Source: Pseudomonadota bacterium
Lineage (GTDB): Bacteria > Pseudomonadota > Gammaproteobacteria > UBA1113
Direction of reading: 5' to 3'
Length of the DNA: 64,000 nucleotides
Assembly: GCA_021781965.1 (NCBI GenBank)
Contig: JAJXVU010000007.1
Coordinates: 16,977-80,976 of the forward strand
Below, one piece after another: positions 46,711 to 56,794 of this stretch (positions are counted from its first letter, which is position 1; every line of letters starts with the position of its first letter). The position numbers were made by a program, and so were the translations under genes. The notes below the pieces were generated by a model. That model was given only the letters and a program-made list of their open reading frames with translations. It did not search any database and was not told where the DNA came from.

Positions 46711-48132
46711 ATGGCAGATAATCAAAGCAATAAAATTGGTGTCTTTTCGCTCATTGCTATAGTCGTGGGCTCGATGATAGGCGGTGGCGCATTTTCACTG
46801 CCTACCGATATGGCCAGACATGCAGGCATAGTGGCTATAATATTGGCATGGCTCATTACCGGCGTTGGCATGCTGTGCTTAGCCTTTGTCTATCAAAATT
46901 TATCTAAACGCAAACCAGAGCTGCAAGGTGGTATATATAGTTATGCTCGCGCCGGGTTTGGTAAGTTTATTGGTTTTAATTCTGCCTGGGGCTATTGGTT
47001 AAGCGCTTTTTTAGGCAATGTTGCTTATGCATTATTACTTTTTGATGCTTTATCCTTTTTCTTTCCCATCTTTTCCGGAGATCATAACATCTATGTATTA
47101 ATAGGTGCTTCTGTCATTTTATGGATAGTACACTGTATCGCGCTTAGAGGGGTGCAGCAAGCCGCGATCATTAATATCGTTACAACGATTGCAAGATTAG
47201 TCCCTATTTTTGCTTTTATTGTGATTTTAATACTGGCATTTAATATTAAACAGTTAAATTTTGATGCATTTGGCTCTAGTGATATGGGCTCTCTATTTAA
47301 ACAATTAGCCAGTACGATGATGGTCACACTATGGGTATTTATAGGTATTGAGGGCGCGGTGGTGATCTCCGGCAGAGCACGTAAAGAATCCGATGTAGGT
47401 AAGGCTACGGTCATTGGGCTATCTGCTACCTTATTTATTTATATTCTTTTAAATGTGGTGACTCTGGCTGCGGTGCCTAGAGACGTGTTAATGCAATTTC
47501 AAAACCCAACTTTGGCCTATGCTTTACAATATATAGTCGGCCCTTGGGGCGCATGGTTTATCAATATAGGCTTATGCGTGGCATTATTTGGAGCGCTACT
47601 CAGCTGGACTTTGCTCGCTTCAGAAACGCCGTATACGGCAGCAAAAGACGGCGTCATGCCGAAGATCTTTGCAAAGGAAAATAAGAACAATGCGCCTGCA
47701 GCATCACTATGGATAACCAATGGCGCCATTCAGTTATTTTTGTTAATTTCCTATTTATCCAATGGTACCTATCGTATCATTTACCTGATTGCAGCGATTG
47801 CTATTTTACCACCCTATTTGTTAAGTGGCTTATATGCATTAAAAATAGCGATTAAAAAAGATGGCTATGCACAAAATGAAAGTGCAAAGCGAGATCTTAT
47901 TTTAGCCCTCATTGCTTCGTTATATGGATTATGGCTCATTTACGCTGCAAACATTAAATTACTACTATTGTGCGCTATTTTATACTTTATAGGTCTATTT
48001 GTTTACATATATTCATGCAGGAAAAGTCAGGATAAATGGTTTACAAACTCAGACCGCATTTTAGCTATAGCGATTACATTAGCTGCAATTTTCAGTGTTT
48101 GGGCATTTCTATCTAAGGCTGTAGCTACTTAA
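46711..48132 (+). CDS. arcD: Arginine/ornithine antiporter
   Basis: A 473-residue inner-membrane protein with about 12-13 helices of the APC superfamily. The first helix has IAIVVGSMIGGGAFSLPTDM, typical of the basic amino acid/polyamine antiporters. It swaps external arginine for ornithine, needing no energy. The gap to arcB is only 3 bp. Homology alone would also allow lysine or another cationic substrate; the operon makes arginine/ornithine the clear choice. Confidence 0.9.
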   Translation: MADNQSNKIGVFSLIAIVVGSMIGGGAFSLPTDMARHAGIVAIILAWLITGVGMLCLAFVYQNLSKRKPELQGGIYSYARAGFGKFIGFNSAWGYWLSAFLGNVAYALLLFDALSFFFPIFSGDHNIYVLIGASVILWIVHCIALRGVQQAAIINIVTTIARLVPIFAFIVILILAFNIKQLNFDAFGSSDMGSLFKQLASTMMVTLWVFIGIEGAVVISGRARKESDVGKATVIGLSATLFIYILLNVVTLAAVPRDVLMQFQNPTLAYALQYIVGPWGAWFINIGLCVALFGALLSWTLLASETPYTAAKDGVMPKIFAKENKNNAPAASLWITNGAIQLFLLISYLSNGTYRIIYLIAAIAILPPYLLSGLYALKIAIKKDGYAQNESAKRDLILALIASLYGLWLIYAANIKLLLLCAILYFIGLFVYIYSCRKSQDKWFTNSDRILAIAITLAAIFSVWAFLSKAVAT

Positions 48133-48156
48133 ATTAAGATGATTGGAGAAAAGTAA

Positions 48157-49107
48157 ATGAAAATTGTGGTGGCCTTAGGAGGCAATGCCTTACAAAAGAA
48201 TGGCAGCACCAGTGCACAAAGCCAATATGAGGCATGTAAAGATACCGCTAAAAGCATAGTGAAATTAATAGAGGCGGGTCACGATGTTGCAATAGTTCAT
48301 GGCAATGGCCCACAGGTAGGCGAAATTGTTGCTGATATCGAACTCGCTCATAACACAGATAGTAAACATCCGCTTTTTCCTTTTGATGTTTGTGATGCGT
48401 TCACGCAAGGCTATATAGGCTATCATTTACAAAATGCATTGTCTGAGGCACTTAGAAAAGCAAAAATTGCCCATAAATGTCCGGTTTCAATCGTGACCCA
48501 AGTAGAAGTGAGTGCTAGCGACCCGGCCTTTAAAAATCCCACTAAACCCATAGGTTCATTTTATAATGAAACCGCAGCAAAAAAATTACAACTAGAAAAC
48601 GGCTTTCAGATGATGGAAGACGCAGGCCGCGGTTGGCGCAGGGTAGTGCCTTCACCTAAGCCCATTGGTATAGTTGAAGAAGAAGTTATCAAACAACTCT
48701 TTGATTCCGGCATTTTAGTGATTGCCTGCGGCGGTGGCGGTATACCTGTTGTTAAAACGGACGAGGGTTATCATGGAGTAGAAGCGGTCATCGATAAAGA
48801 TTTTGCCGCTGAAAAACTAGCAGAAATCATAGATGCCGATATGTTGATTATTTTAACCGCTGTAGATAAAGTCTATATACACTTTAACCAACCTGATCAA
48901 AAGGCTCTAGATAAAGTTAGTAGCCAAGAATTAGATGGGTATATTGCCTCAAACCAATTTGCAAAAGGCAGTATGTTGCCCAAAATTGAGGCCGTTAAAA
49001 AATTTGTAGAATATGGGCGTGGCAAAAAAGCCGTGATTGCCGCTTTAGAAGATGCTGGTGAGGTGTTTTCAGGCGCAGGAACGACGGTTTATAAAGATAT
49101 AGAATAA
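48157..49107 (+). CDS. arcC: Carbamate kinase
   Basis: A 316-residue amino acid kinase family enzyme that makes ATP from carbamoyl phosphate and ADP. It has VVALGGNALQ at the N-terminus, VHGNGPQVG near 48-56, VIACGGGGIPV, and a C-terminal GSMLPKIEA segment. This is the ATP-yielding last step of the pathway. GGAGAA precedes the ATG. Its stop faces the stop of the RND pump 12 bp away. Confidence 0.95.
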   Translation: MKIVVALGGNALQKNGSTSAQSQYEACKDTAKSIVKLIEAGHDVAIVHGNGPQVGEIVADIELAHNTDSKHPLFPFDVCDAFTQGYIGYHLQNALSEALRKAKIAHKCPVSIVTQVEVSASDPAFKNPTKPIGSFYNETAAKKLQLENGFQMMEDAGRGWRRVVPSPKPIGIVEEEVIKQLFDSGILVIACGGGGIPVVKTDEGYHGVEAVIDKDFAAEKLAEIIDADMLIILTAVDKVYIHFNQPDQKALDKVSSQELDGYIASNQFAKGSMLPKIEAVKKFVEYGRGKKAVIAALEDAGEVFSGAGTTVYKDIE

Positions 49108-49119
49108 GATACAATAACA

Positions 49120-52100
49120 CTACTGCGGTAAACGCTTTGCGGCAAATAATAAATATAGAACAGGTAATACAAATAAAGTAAAGCTTGTGCCAATTAACAT
49201 TCCTAGAACAATGACAATCCCTATATCAAAGCGTGCCACACTGCCTGCGCCGGTAGAAAAGACTAAAGGTAAACCACCAAACACTATGGCTAACGTAGTC
49301 ATGAGAATAGGGCGTAAGCGGATCTGCGCTGCTTCAACAATCGCCGTTGCCTTATCATAATTTTGCATCTGCAACGTATTGGCAAATTTGACTAACAAAA
49401 TACCGTGTTTACTGATTAAGCCTGCCAAAGTGAGTAAGCCAATTTGCGTGTAAATATTAATAGTGACAATATTCAATTTGGCAGGCAGCAACGCCGCCAT
49501 AATGGCCATGGGCACGCTGCCCAATAAAATAATAAATGGATCACGAAAACTTTCAAACTGCATAGCCAGCACGATGAATATAGCAATAAAGGAAGCGAGG
49601 AATAACCACAGCATGCGATCGCCTTCTTGCATGTATTGCCTAGAGGAACCACTTAAATCGCTGACAAAATTATTAGGCAGCAACTCTTTAGTCTTTTGCG
49701 ATAAAAAAGCCAACCCAGCAGAGGTGCTATTCCCTGTGGTCATCACGCCGCTTAAAGTTACCGCATTCATGCGTTGGAATTGATTTAAGGATGAAGGTTC
49801 AACCTCGGTATGCAAATTAGTCAACGCTGATAAGGGAATCAATTTTCCGGTATCCGAGCGTACTTGAATTTGATTTAATACATCAGGGTTAATTATTTTT
49901 TTTGCTAAAGGCTCCATGACCACTTGATAAGTTTGTCCTTCTAAATTGAAGTATTGCGAATAACCTGAACTATACAAAGCAGAGATGCTTTGCGTAATGG
50001 CATCCATTTTCACATTCATGGCTGCAGCGGCATTGCGATCGATATCAATATGTAATACGGGTTGGTCATACGTTAGATCATCGTTGATAAATTGAAATAA
50101 GCCACTTTGTCTGGCAGCTTGTTCTAGCGTTTGCGCTGCTTCATAAAGATTTTTATAGTTGCCAATTGATTTTAGGACGAACTGTATAGGCGGGCCACCG
50201 CCTGGGGTAGGTAAAGAAGGTGGCAAGAAAGCCATTGCTTTTAAATCCGCGATATTATTTAAAGCACTTTGTAATTTAGGTTGAAACTGCATGGCTGAAA
50301 GTCTACGGTCTCCCCAAGGTTTTAAAGAAACAAAAGATAAAATTTGATTGACTTCCGGAACGCCATTGATATAAACATAAGAAGACACTTCAGAGAACTG
50401 TTGATAAGTAGGATTTAGTAAAGTACTTTCTTTTTCCAGCATTGCTGGAGGAATGGATTTAGGTGCCGTGGCAATGACTTGCATAAAACCTTGATCTTCG
50501 TCTGGCGCCAGCTCTTTTTGCGACGATGTATAAAAATAAATGCATAAGACTAAAGAGAGCAGCCAAATGGCGACGATCCAGGGTTTATGTCGTAATACAC
50601 TCGCTAATAATTTTCCATAAATGTTTTTTACCTGTTCAAATATAAATTCAATTTTTTTGACAAAAGCTTGATGGGCATAATCTATATTAATAATGCGTGA
50701 ACACATCATTGGTGATAGTGTTAATGCAACAATACCGGAAATAATAACACTGCCCGCCAAACACAATGCAAACTCGGAAAACAATTTTCCGGTAATGCCT
50801 GTTGAAAAAGCGATCGGTGCAAAAATAGCGGCTAAGGTTAAGGTCATCGCAATAATGGAAAAAGCAATCTCACGTGCACCTATCAGTGCTGCTTGAATAG
50901 CCGTTTCGCCATTTTGTATATGGCGAAATGCATTTTCCATGACGACAATGGCATCGTCGACGACTAAGCCTATAGCCAATACCATTGCCAATAAAGTTAA
51001 AGTATTAAATGAAAATCCTAGCGCATACATAATAAAACAAATGCCTATCAGCGACACCGGAATGGTAACAATGGGAATGAATATAGCTCTAAAACTACCC
51101 AAGAATAAAAATATGACGATAGATACAATGATAATGGCTTCAATTAGGGTTTTGATTACTTCTCTAATAGAAGATTTGATATAGATGCTGGTATCCACCA
51201 CAGTATGTAAAGCCATGCCTTGTGGAAAGGCGGGAACGATGTCCGGTAATACAGTTTGTACTTTCTTTATTATAGATAAAGGATTTGCACCCGGTTGCGG
51301 CATCACCGCTAATAAAGTAACGGGCATGCCATTATAAAATGTTTTAACCGTATCGCCGTTGCTGGTGCCTAGAGAAGCTTGTCCTACATCGGATAGATAG
51401 GTAGCGATACCATTGTCATTTTTAAGGAGCAAACGATTAAATTGCTCCGTGGTGGTCATATCTGAATTCGTGGTTAAATTTAAACTCTGTGCTGAACCCT
51501 GCAATGTGCCAGGTGCGCCTTGTACACTCTGACTATTCAACGCAGTACCTACATCTAGTGGCGTTAAATTATGTGCCGCTAATGCATTTGGATCTAGGCT
51601 TAGCAACATGGTAAATTGATTGCCCCAAACCTGGATGTCAGAAACGCCATCTATATAGGCTAATTGAGGTTTTACTAAACGCAATAAATAATCGTATACT
51701 TGTTCACGCTGCATCAAGCTACTGGTAAATCCTAATAAGGTTACAAAACCACCATCTGAATTCAGTTTGCTGATAATAGGATCGTAACTCCCCAAAGGCA
51801 ATTGCCCTCGCACTGAATTTACCTTTTGAGAGATATCCGTTAATGCGGCATCCGTGCTCAAACCATTTTGCATCATAATTGTGATAGAGCTGCTGCTCTG
51901 TGTACTGGTCGAAGTCATGTAATCAATGCCTTTTATCCCCGATAAAGCGCTTTCTAATACATTGGTCACAAAATTCTGCATGTTTTCGGTACTGGCACCG
52001 GGATAGCTGGTTTGAATGTTGATCTGTGGAATTTCAATGGTAGGCAATAATTGTAAGGGCAATTGAGTCGCAGAGAATACGCCTGCAAAGACAATGAGTA

Positions 52101-52155
52101 GGGTCAACGCTATAGAAAAAACAGGCCGTTTGATAAAAAAATCAGTCCAATTCAT
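49120..52155 (-). CDS. RND multidrug efflux permease (HAE1 family)
   Basis: A 1011-residue inner-membrane proton antiporter with 12 helices and two large periplasmic loops. It starts with FFIKRPVFSIALTLLIVFAG, has the helix-4 proton-relay pair in GLVVDDAIVVMENAFRH, and shows the two-fold repeat of RND pumps. It resembles MdtB/MdtC- and MexF-like pumps and is slightly shorter than AcrB (1049). It would export drugs, detergents or host compounds with the adaptor encoded 2 bp upstream and an outer-membrane channel not found in the window. Confidence 0.92.
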   Translation of the reverse strand: MNWTDFFIKRPVFSIALTLLIVFAGVFSATQLPLQLLPTIEIPQINIQTSYPGASTENMQNFVTNVLESALSGIKGIDYMTSTSTQSSSSITIMMQNGLSTDAALTDISQKVNSVRGQLPLGSYDPIISKLNSDGGFVTLLGFTSSLMQREQVYDYLLRLVKPQLAYIDGVSDIQVWGNQFTMLLSLDPNALAAHNLTPLDVGTALNSQSVQGAPGTLQGSAQSLNLTTNSDMTTTEQFNRLLLKNDNGIATYLSDVGQASLGTSNGDTVKTFYNGMPVTLLAVMPQPGANPLSIIKKVQTVLPDIVPAFPQGMALHTVVDTSIYIKSSIREVIKTLIEAIIIVSIVIFLFLGSFRAIFIPIVTIPVSLIGICFIMYALGFSFNTLTLLAMVLAIGLVVDDAIVVMENAFRHIQNGETAIQAALIGAREIAFSIIAMTLTLAAIFAPIAFSTGITGKLFSEFALCLAGSVIISGIVALTLSPMMCSRIINIDYAHQAFVKKIEFIFEQVKNIYGKLLASVLRHKPWIVAIWLLSLVLCIYFYTSSQKELAPDEDQGFMQVIATAPKSIPPAMLEKESTLLNPTYQQFSEVSSYVYINGVPEVNQILSFVSLKPWGDRRLSAMQFQPKLQSALNNIADLKAMAFLPPSLPTPGGGPPIQFVLKSIGNYKNLYEAAQTLEQAARQSGLFQFINDDLTYDQPVLHIDIDRNAAAAMNVKMDAITQSISALYSSGYSQYFNLEGQTYQVVMEPLAKKIINPDVLNQIQVRSDTGKLIPLSALTNLHTEVEPSSLNQFQRMNAVTLSGVMTTGNSTSAGLAFLSQKTKELLPNNFVSDLSGSSRQYMQEGDRMLWLFLASFIAIFIVLAMQFESFRDPFIILLGSVPMAIMAALLPAKLNIVTINIYTQIGLLTLAGLISKHGILLVKFANTLQMQNYDKATAIVEAAQIRLRPILMTTLAIVFGGLPLVFSTGAGSVARFDIGIVIVLGMLIGTSFTLFVLPVLYLLFAAKRLPQ

Positions 52156-52157
52156 GC

Positions 52158-53222
52158 TTAGTTCCCTTTGGCGATTTCTACCGCCATGCCACTAAACAAT
52201 TTCTGTTGCCCTGAAATAACGATTTTTTCTCCTACCTTTAAGCCACTTAAAACGACGATGTCTTCATTGACTCGTTGATCCAATACCACGGGGCGTTGTA
52301 TTACTTTGCCGTTTTCATACACAAACACACTATCTCCATAGGGATTATAGATGACGGCTTGTTGCGGAATAACCAGTGTAGGCTTGTTCGATGATAGCGG
52401 AGTAGAGATATCCACATACATACCAGGAACTAAATTTTCATAGGGTGGTTTTATTTCGGCGCGCACCAATACATTGCGCGCATCGTTGTCCATAGATGGA
52501 TCGACCGCTTGCACCATTCCCATCCACTTATAAACATGAGATTGTTTAGATTGCGCGGTGACGGTGTTACCCACTTTTACCGCATCGCGAATGCGTTCGG
52601 GTATATAAAAATCAACAAAAAGGCTAGAGTTGTCTTCAATGGTGACAATGGCTTGGCCTGCAGTAACATACTGACCTATGCTAACTTGTACTACACCTAA
52701 GGTCCCCGTAAAAGGAGCGGTAATAATGGTTTTATTCAATAAGGCTGCATCGTGCTCCATCTGTGCCTTGCTTTGTTCCATCGTCGATTTTTGTTGATCT
52801 ATACTGGATATAGAGACCGTTCCTAATGGGCCTAACTTGGCATAACGTTGATATTGTACTTCATCATAAGCATATTTTGCGCGATCTTGCCGTACTGTAG
52901 AAGCCAAATCTTCATTTTCCAAGGTAAATAATACCTGGCCTTGTTTGACGGTTTGGCCAGAGGTAAATTGTATAGAGGCTATTTTACCGTCTACAGTAGA
53001 GCTGATGCTAGTGCCTTGTAATGCTTTTATTGTGCCTATGGTTGTAAATAGGTTAGATACGTTTTTCTGAGTGACCGTCATCAATTTTACGATGGTAGAT
53101 GGCGCCGCCATTGCGTTCGCAGAATTTTTTTTACTATAGTGTAGCCAGAACATTCCCAGCACTATAATCAACACAGCGGCAAGTGCAATTTTTCCGCCGC
53201 GCCGCTTTAAAAGATTTATCAT
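52158..53222 (-). CDS. RND efflux periplasmic adaptor (membrane fusion protein)
   Basis: A 354-residue adaptor. A single N-terminal membrane helix (about 11-29) replaces a lipobox. Then come the barrel-sandwich parts (ISSTVDGKIASIQFTSGQTVKQGQVLF and TAPFTGTLGVVQVSIGQYVTAGQAI in family terms), a short helical hairpin, and the beta-barrel and membrane-proximal domains. It links the RND permease to an outer-membrane channel. The permease follows after 2 bp, so the two are one operon. Confidence 0.9.
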   Translation of the reverse strand: MINLLKRRGGKIALAAVLIIVLGMFWLHYSKKNSANAMAAPSTIVKLMTVTQKNVSNLFTTIGTIKALQGTSISSTVDGKIASIQFTSGQTVKQGQVLFTLENEDLASTVRQDRAKYAYDEVQYQRYAKLGPLGTVSISSIDQQKSTMEQSKAQMEHDAALLNKTIITAPFTGTLGVVQVSIGQYVTAGQAIVTIEDNSSLFVDFYIPERIRDAVKVGNTVTAQSKQSHVYKWMGMVQAVDPSMDNDARNVLVRAEIKPPYENLVPGMYVDISTPLSSNKPTLVIPQQAVIYNPYGDSVFVYENGKVIQRPVVLDQRVNEDIVVLSGLKVGEKIVISGQQKLFSGMAVEIAKGN

Positions 53223-53467
53223 TTATCTGTAGGTTCCCGGACAAAAAGGAAAAGGGGCTCTTTTTGAGAGATAATTAGGTAATAAGCGCGATTATAAAAC
53301 GGCTAAGGTCAATAATCAAGCAAGATAGTGACAAAATACTCTGTTTCTCGTAGTATCGAGGACATGCAAGAGTTGCTCATATTGTGAGCAGATTGATTTA
53401 TAAATTAACTTTTTCTTTCGCCCTTGTAATGAAGAAAAATGCCAAGAATGGCTAACATAAATTTTTT

Positions 53468-54076
53468 CTAATTATTTGGTTTTTTCGTAGCAGCATGAAT
53501 ATAATTCGCATCTATAAAACGATAGGGGAGATGCTCATCCCGGCCTGCAGGGATCCCTAAACGGGCTGTTTGTACAATCCTTTCTGGAACATAGCCCACG
53601 TCTTTAATGTAAAGATTATCTCTATCAAATAATTGTTGATTCCATTCCGGCACTTTGATATTGAGTGCTTTGCATAATAAAGTTTGCCCCGCACACAGCT
53701 TATGATCCGCTCGTTTGCGCAAAGAGTTTTTAACGGGATTTAACTGATGCATAATGTCAAGCGCAGCTGGATCCTCGATATAAGGAATGCCAGCCTTAAT
53801 GAGCACTGCATTGCCATCACCCTGACAGCTGATATTTAAAGAATCGCCACCGCGAGCATAATACATATAAATAGTGCCTGCTGGCATGAATAACGCCTGA
53901 CGCTTAGCGGTCCGGCCTAAGGAAGCATGGCTGCCTTTATCTGTTAAATAATAGGCTTCAGTCTCTATGATCATCGCCGTCAACCAAATGGTGTCGTAAC
54001 GTTTATAAATGACTTTGCCCAGTAATTCCTTAGCCACTAGCAACGCATCGCGATTGAAAAAGTTGGTATTTAGCAT
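53468..54076 (-). CDS. DNA-3-methyladenine glycosylase (AAG/MPG family)
   Basis: A 202-residue base-excision repair enzyme that removes alkylated purines. Motifs of the MPG family are seen in order: LLVAKELLGKVI, the catalytic Glu region IIETEAYY, SHASLGRTAKRQALFMPAGTIYMYYARGG, NISCQGDGNAVLIKAGIP, and LCAGQTLLCKALNI. The length is normal for the bacterial form. It is a lone gene facing left, upstream of the methyltransferase cluster. Confidence 0.9.
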   Translation of the reverse strand: MLNTNFFNRDALLVAKELLGKVIYKRYDTIWLTAMIIETEAYYLTDKGSHASLGRTAKRQALFMPAGTIYMYYARGGDSLNISCQGDGNAVLIKAGIPYIEDPAALDIMHQLNPVKNSLRKRADHKLCAGQTLLCKALNIKVPEWNQQLFDRDNLYIKDVGYVPERIVQTARLGIPAGRDEHLPYRFIDANYIHAATKKPNN

Positions 54077-54210
54077 TATATTCTCTTAAACCTTCTTTGG
54101 TTTCAGGCAATATTAAAACACATAGCCAAATAATATGCAATTTTCCATTTCCTAGACATACAGTAAAAGACATGGTATAAAAACAGAACAAATTAATAAT
54201 AAGGACAATC

Positions 54211-55038
54211 ATGGCAAAAGCAGAAACGTATACATTCTCTGTAGGGATAGATGATGAAAAGCGTCTACAAGCACTCAATCATATTTGTAACCCATATACT
54301 TTAGATTTTCTCAATCAAAATGTACTAGATTTAAAGGCTAAGGTTATCCTGGACGTAGGCTGTGGTACTGGTTTGTTAACAGTCGAATTAGCTAAACGCG
54401 TAGGGCCACAGGGTAAAGTGATTGCGATTGATATCAGTGTAGAACAGCTTGTTATTGCTAAGAATTATGCTGAAAAACATGGGGTTAATAATATTGAATT
54501 TATTTGCCTAGATGTGAATTCACTAACAGAGATAGATGTGCACGCAGATTTTGTGTATAGTCGATTCTTATTAGAACATCTCAAAGAACCATACTATGCT
54601 TTAGATCAAATGAATAGGCTACTAAAGCAGGGCGGTTATTTGTTATGTGAAAATGCTGTTAGCTATGAGGCTATGTTTTGTATACCAGAATCCGCAGCGT
54701 ATAAAGACTGGCAACAAGCTATTATGTTACAACCAAAATTGCATGATACCGATTTTTTTATTGGCAAAAATCTATATCACCATTATCTTACCATGGGTAT
54801 TAAGCCTATAGGGTATCACTTGCAGCAGCCATTTATTAGTGATGTAGAGGATAGAATACAATTTCATTTAGCATTACAATCTAAAACCATGCAAAACTTA
54901 CTAGTTAAGAAAGGGTATTATACTAGCGAAAAATTATTAAATATAACGGATAGGATTGTAGGACTAATGAAACAAGACGTCTTGGTTACTTTCCCTCAAT
55001 ATATTCAACTACTAGGTAAGAAGGATAATAGTAAATGA
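54211..55038 (+). CDS. SAM-dependent methyltransferase
   Basis: A 275-residue class I methyltransferase. Motif I is LDVGCGTGLL near residues 47-56, followed by VIAIDIS (acidic loop), and FVYSRFLLEHLKEPYYALDQM (motif IV region). The C-terminal 100 residues probably form the substrate part. The target is unknown. It leads a series of small-molecule enzymes (54211-57109). Confidence 0.85.
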   Translation: MAKAETYTFSVGIDDEKRLQALNHICNPYTLDFLNQNVLDLKAKVILDVGCGTGLLTVELAKRVGPQGKVIAIDISVEQLVIAKNYAEKHGVNNIEFICLDVNSLTEIDVHADFVYSRFLLEHLKEPYYALDQMNRLLKQGGYLLCENAVSYEAMFCIPESAAYKDWQQAIMLQPKLHDTDFFIGKNLYHHYLTMGIKPIGYHLQQPFISDVEDRIQFHLALQSKTMQNLLVKKGYYTSEKLLNITDRIVGLMKQDVLVTFPQYIQLLGKKDNSK

Positions 55039-55100
55039 ATAACCATGAAACAATTTACAATCTATGGCGTGAATTGGTTAGGGACACAGTTATTGATTAA
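55035..55100 (+). CDS. Possible 21-residue small ORF
   Basis: An ATG overlapping the methyltransferase stop (ATGA) opens 21 codons (MNNHETIYNLWRELVRDTVID). It lies just before the next gene and could be a small coupled peptide or a remnant. I have no family evidence, so this is tentative. Confidence 0.2.
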   Translation: MNNHETIYNLWRELVRDTVID

Positions 55101-55120
55101 GAATCAAGCGAGCGATTAAT

Positions 55121-55807
55121 ATGAAAATTGGTTTAATTGGCGATTACAATGCAAATATTCCAGCGCATCAAGCCATTCCTATTGCTTTGCAATTAATAGG
55201 TAAAAAGCTAAATATTGTTATTGAATTTGAATGGGTACCTACAGAAGAAATCCTGGATAGCTCCAGAGTATCTGAGTTTAATGGCTTATGGTGTGTTCCA
55301 GGTAGCCCTTATAAAAATATGGCCGGGGCTCTATGCGCCATTCAATATGCCCGTATAAAGCAGATCCCTTTTCTGGGCACTTGTGGTGGCTTTCAACATG
55401 CACTTATAGAGTATGCAAGAAATGTATTAGGTTGGCAAGATGCCGAGCATGCAGAAACAACCCCAGATGCGGCTCGACCCGTTATTCATGAGCTAGCATG
55501 TTCACTGATTGAAAAAGTGCAAACTCTATATTTTAGCCCAGGTACAAAAATTGCTGCTGCCTATGAATGCGAGTCTGCAGAAGAAGAGTATAGATGCCGC
55601 TTTGGTTTAAACCCAATATTTGAATCCGCTTATTTAGCTAAGGGAGAGCTTTCAATAGGCGCGCACGATGATGCGGGAGAAGTTCGTGCAGTAGAACTTG
55701 CCAATGGCCACCCATTTTTCGTTTTAACCTTATTTCAAGCCGAACGTGCTGCACTTCGTGGCATAATTCCACCATTGGTGTTGGCTTTTGTTCTGGCACT
55801 GAGGTAA
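55121..55807 (+). CDS. Class I glutamine amidotransferase-like protein (CTP synthase C-terminal type)
   Basis: A 228-residue stand-alone domain like the amidotransferase half of CTP synthase: IGLIGDYN at the start, LWCVPGSPYKN, and the nucleophile elbow FLGTCGGFQHA with Cys88. In active enzymes a catalytic His follows in an FHPE motif; here the segment reads LFQAERAAL, with Gln206 at that place. Some homologous stand-alone proteins share this change. Glutaminase activity is therefore doubtful, and the real reaction is unknown. Confidence 0.8.
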   Translation: MKIGLIGDYNANIPAHQAIPIALQLIGKKLNIVIEFEWVPTEEILDSSRVSEFNGLWCVPGSPYKNMAGALCAIQYARIKQIPFLGTCGGFQHALIEYARNVLGWQDAEHAETTPDAARPVIHELACSLIEKVQTLYFSPGTKIAAAYECESAEEEYRCRFGLNPIFESAYLAKGELSIGAHDDAGEVRAVELANGHPFFVLTLFQAERAALRGIIPPLVLAFVLALR

Positions 55808-55828
55808 TTTGATATTAGGATCCACTAT

Positions 55829-56785
55829 ATGAATACTGACTTAGAGACAATTATAAAGACATTAAAAATAGGTAATAACGAAATAGAATTCTGCGTATTA
55901 ACTGAATCCGAATATACTTCAATTTACTATGATCAGATGAAAAAAGTAGGCTGGAAACCTATTGCGGATGCAATGAAAGCTCATTATATTTTAGCAAAAA
56001 ACAGCATATTTGCGCTTAAATATAAAGATACGATTATTGCTACATTGTCTGCCGCAAAGTCTCCTGTCTTTGGTGTTGCTTATATGGGCTTTTTCATCCT
56101 TGATAAAGAGTGGGCTAGTTTGGGTTTGGGAAAGTATTTATGGACAAAAACTGCAAATTTACTAGAACAAGAAGGGTATGTTATAGAATTTGACTCGCCT
56201 GTAGAATTGTTATCTTATTATTCGAGTTTAGGCTATAAAGTTTTTACCACAGCAACTATGTATATGCTTGCAGAACATAGCCGTATCGATTATTCTGCCA
56301 TCAATGCAAATATTCAAGAAATTAGCCCAGGCAATATTGCTGATGTAATTGAGTACGATAAAAGCCTTATAAATAACAGCAATAGAGAAACCTATCTTTC
56401 TGCATGGTTCAATAAAAAGCACACAATTGCTGTATGTTATATAAGCAATGGCAACATTATGGGCTATGGAGTTATGAGTAAACACATTTCCAGAGAATCC
56501 AACAGCGATACTTACAGTTATGTCTTAGCTCCTATTTATGCAAAAAATCCTGAAGTAGCAGCTGAAATAATCAACGCTCTTTGCAGTCGTGCGAACGTCA
56601 ATGAACCTATTTATTTGGATACATTGAATTTTAATCCTATGGCAGCTGCTATCGTAGAGTCTCTAGGTTTTAAAGCAGTCATGCCTATCAATCGCATGTC
56701 TGCGTCGGGTACTTTGGGAGAAAAACGCGAAGCGATTATCTCGCAAGTGTATGCGTTGAGTTCACATGGTTATTCACCCTTATAG
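55829..56785 (+). CDS. GNAT-family N-acetyltransferase, two-domain
   Basis: A 318-residue protein. Residues 15-145 form a GNAT domain with the acetyl-CoA loop LGLGKYLWTKT. Residues 155-310 resemble the Acetyltransf_18 C-terminal domain often fused to it (PIYLDTLNFNPMAAAIVESLGFKAV). It probably acetylates a small amine or a protein N-terminus; the substrate is unknown. It is spaced 21 bp after the amidotransferase-like gene and 9 bp before the ABM-like gene, so it is part of the same unit. Confidence 0.82.
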   Translation: MNTDLETIIKTLKIGNNEIEFCVLTESEYTSIYYDQMKKVGWKPIADAMKAHYILAKNSIFALKYKDTIIATLSAAKSPVFGVAYMGFFILDKEWASLGLGKYLWTKTANLLEQEGYVIEFDSPVELLSYYSSLGYKVFTTATMYMLAEHSRIDYSAINANIQEISPGNIADVIEYDKSLINNSNRETYLSAWFNKKHTIAVCYISNGNIMGYGVMSKHISRESNSDTYSYVLAPIYAKNPEVAAEIINALCSRANVNEPIYLDTLNFNPMAAAIVESLGFKAVMPINRMSASGTLGEKREAIISQVYALSSHGYSPL

Positions 56786-56794
56786 AGGTATACT

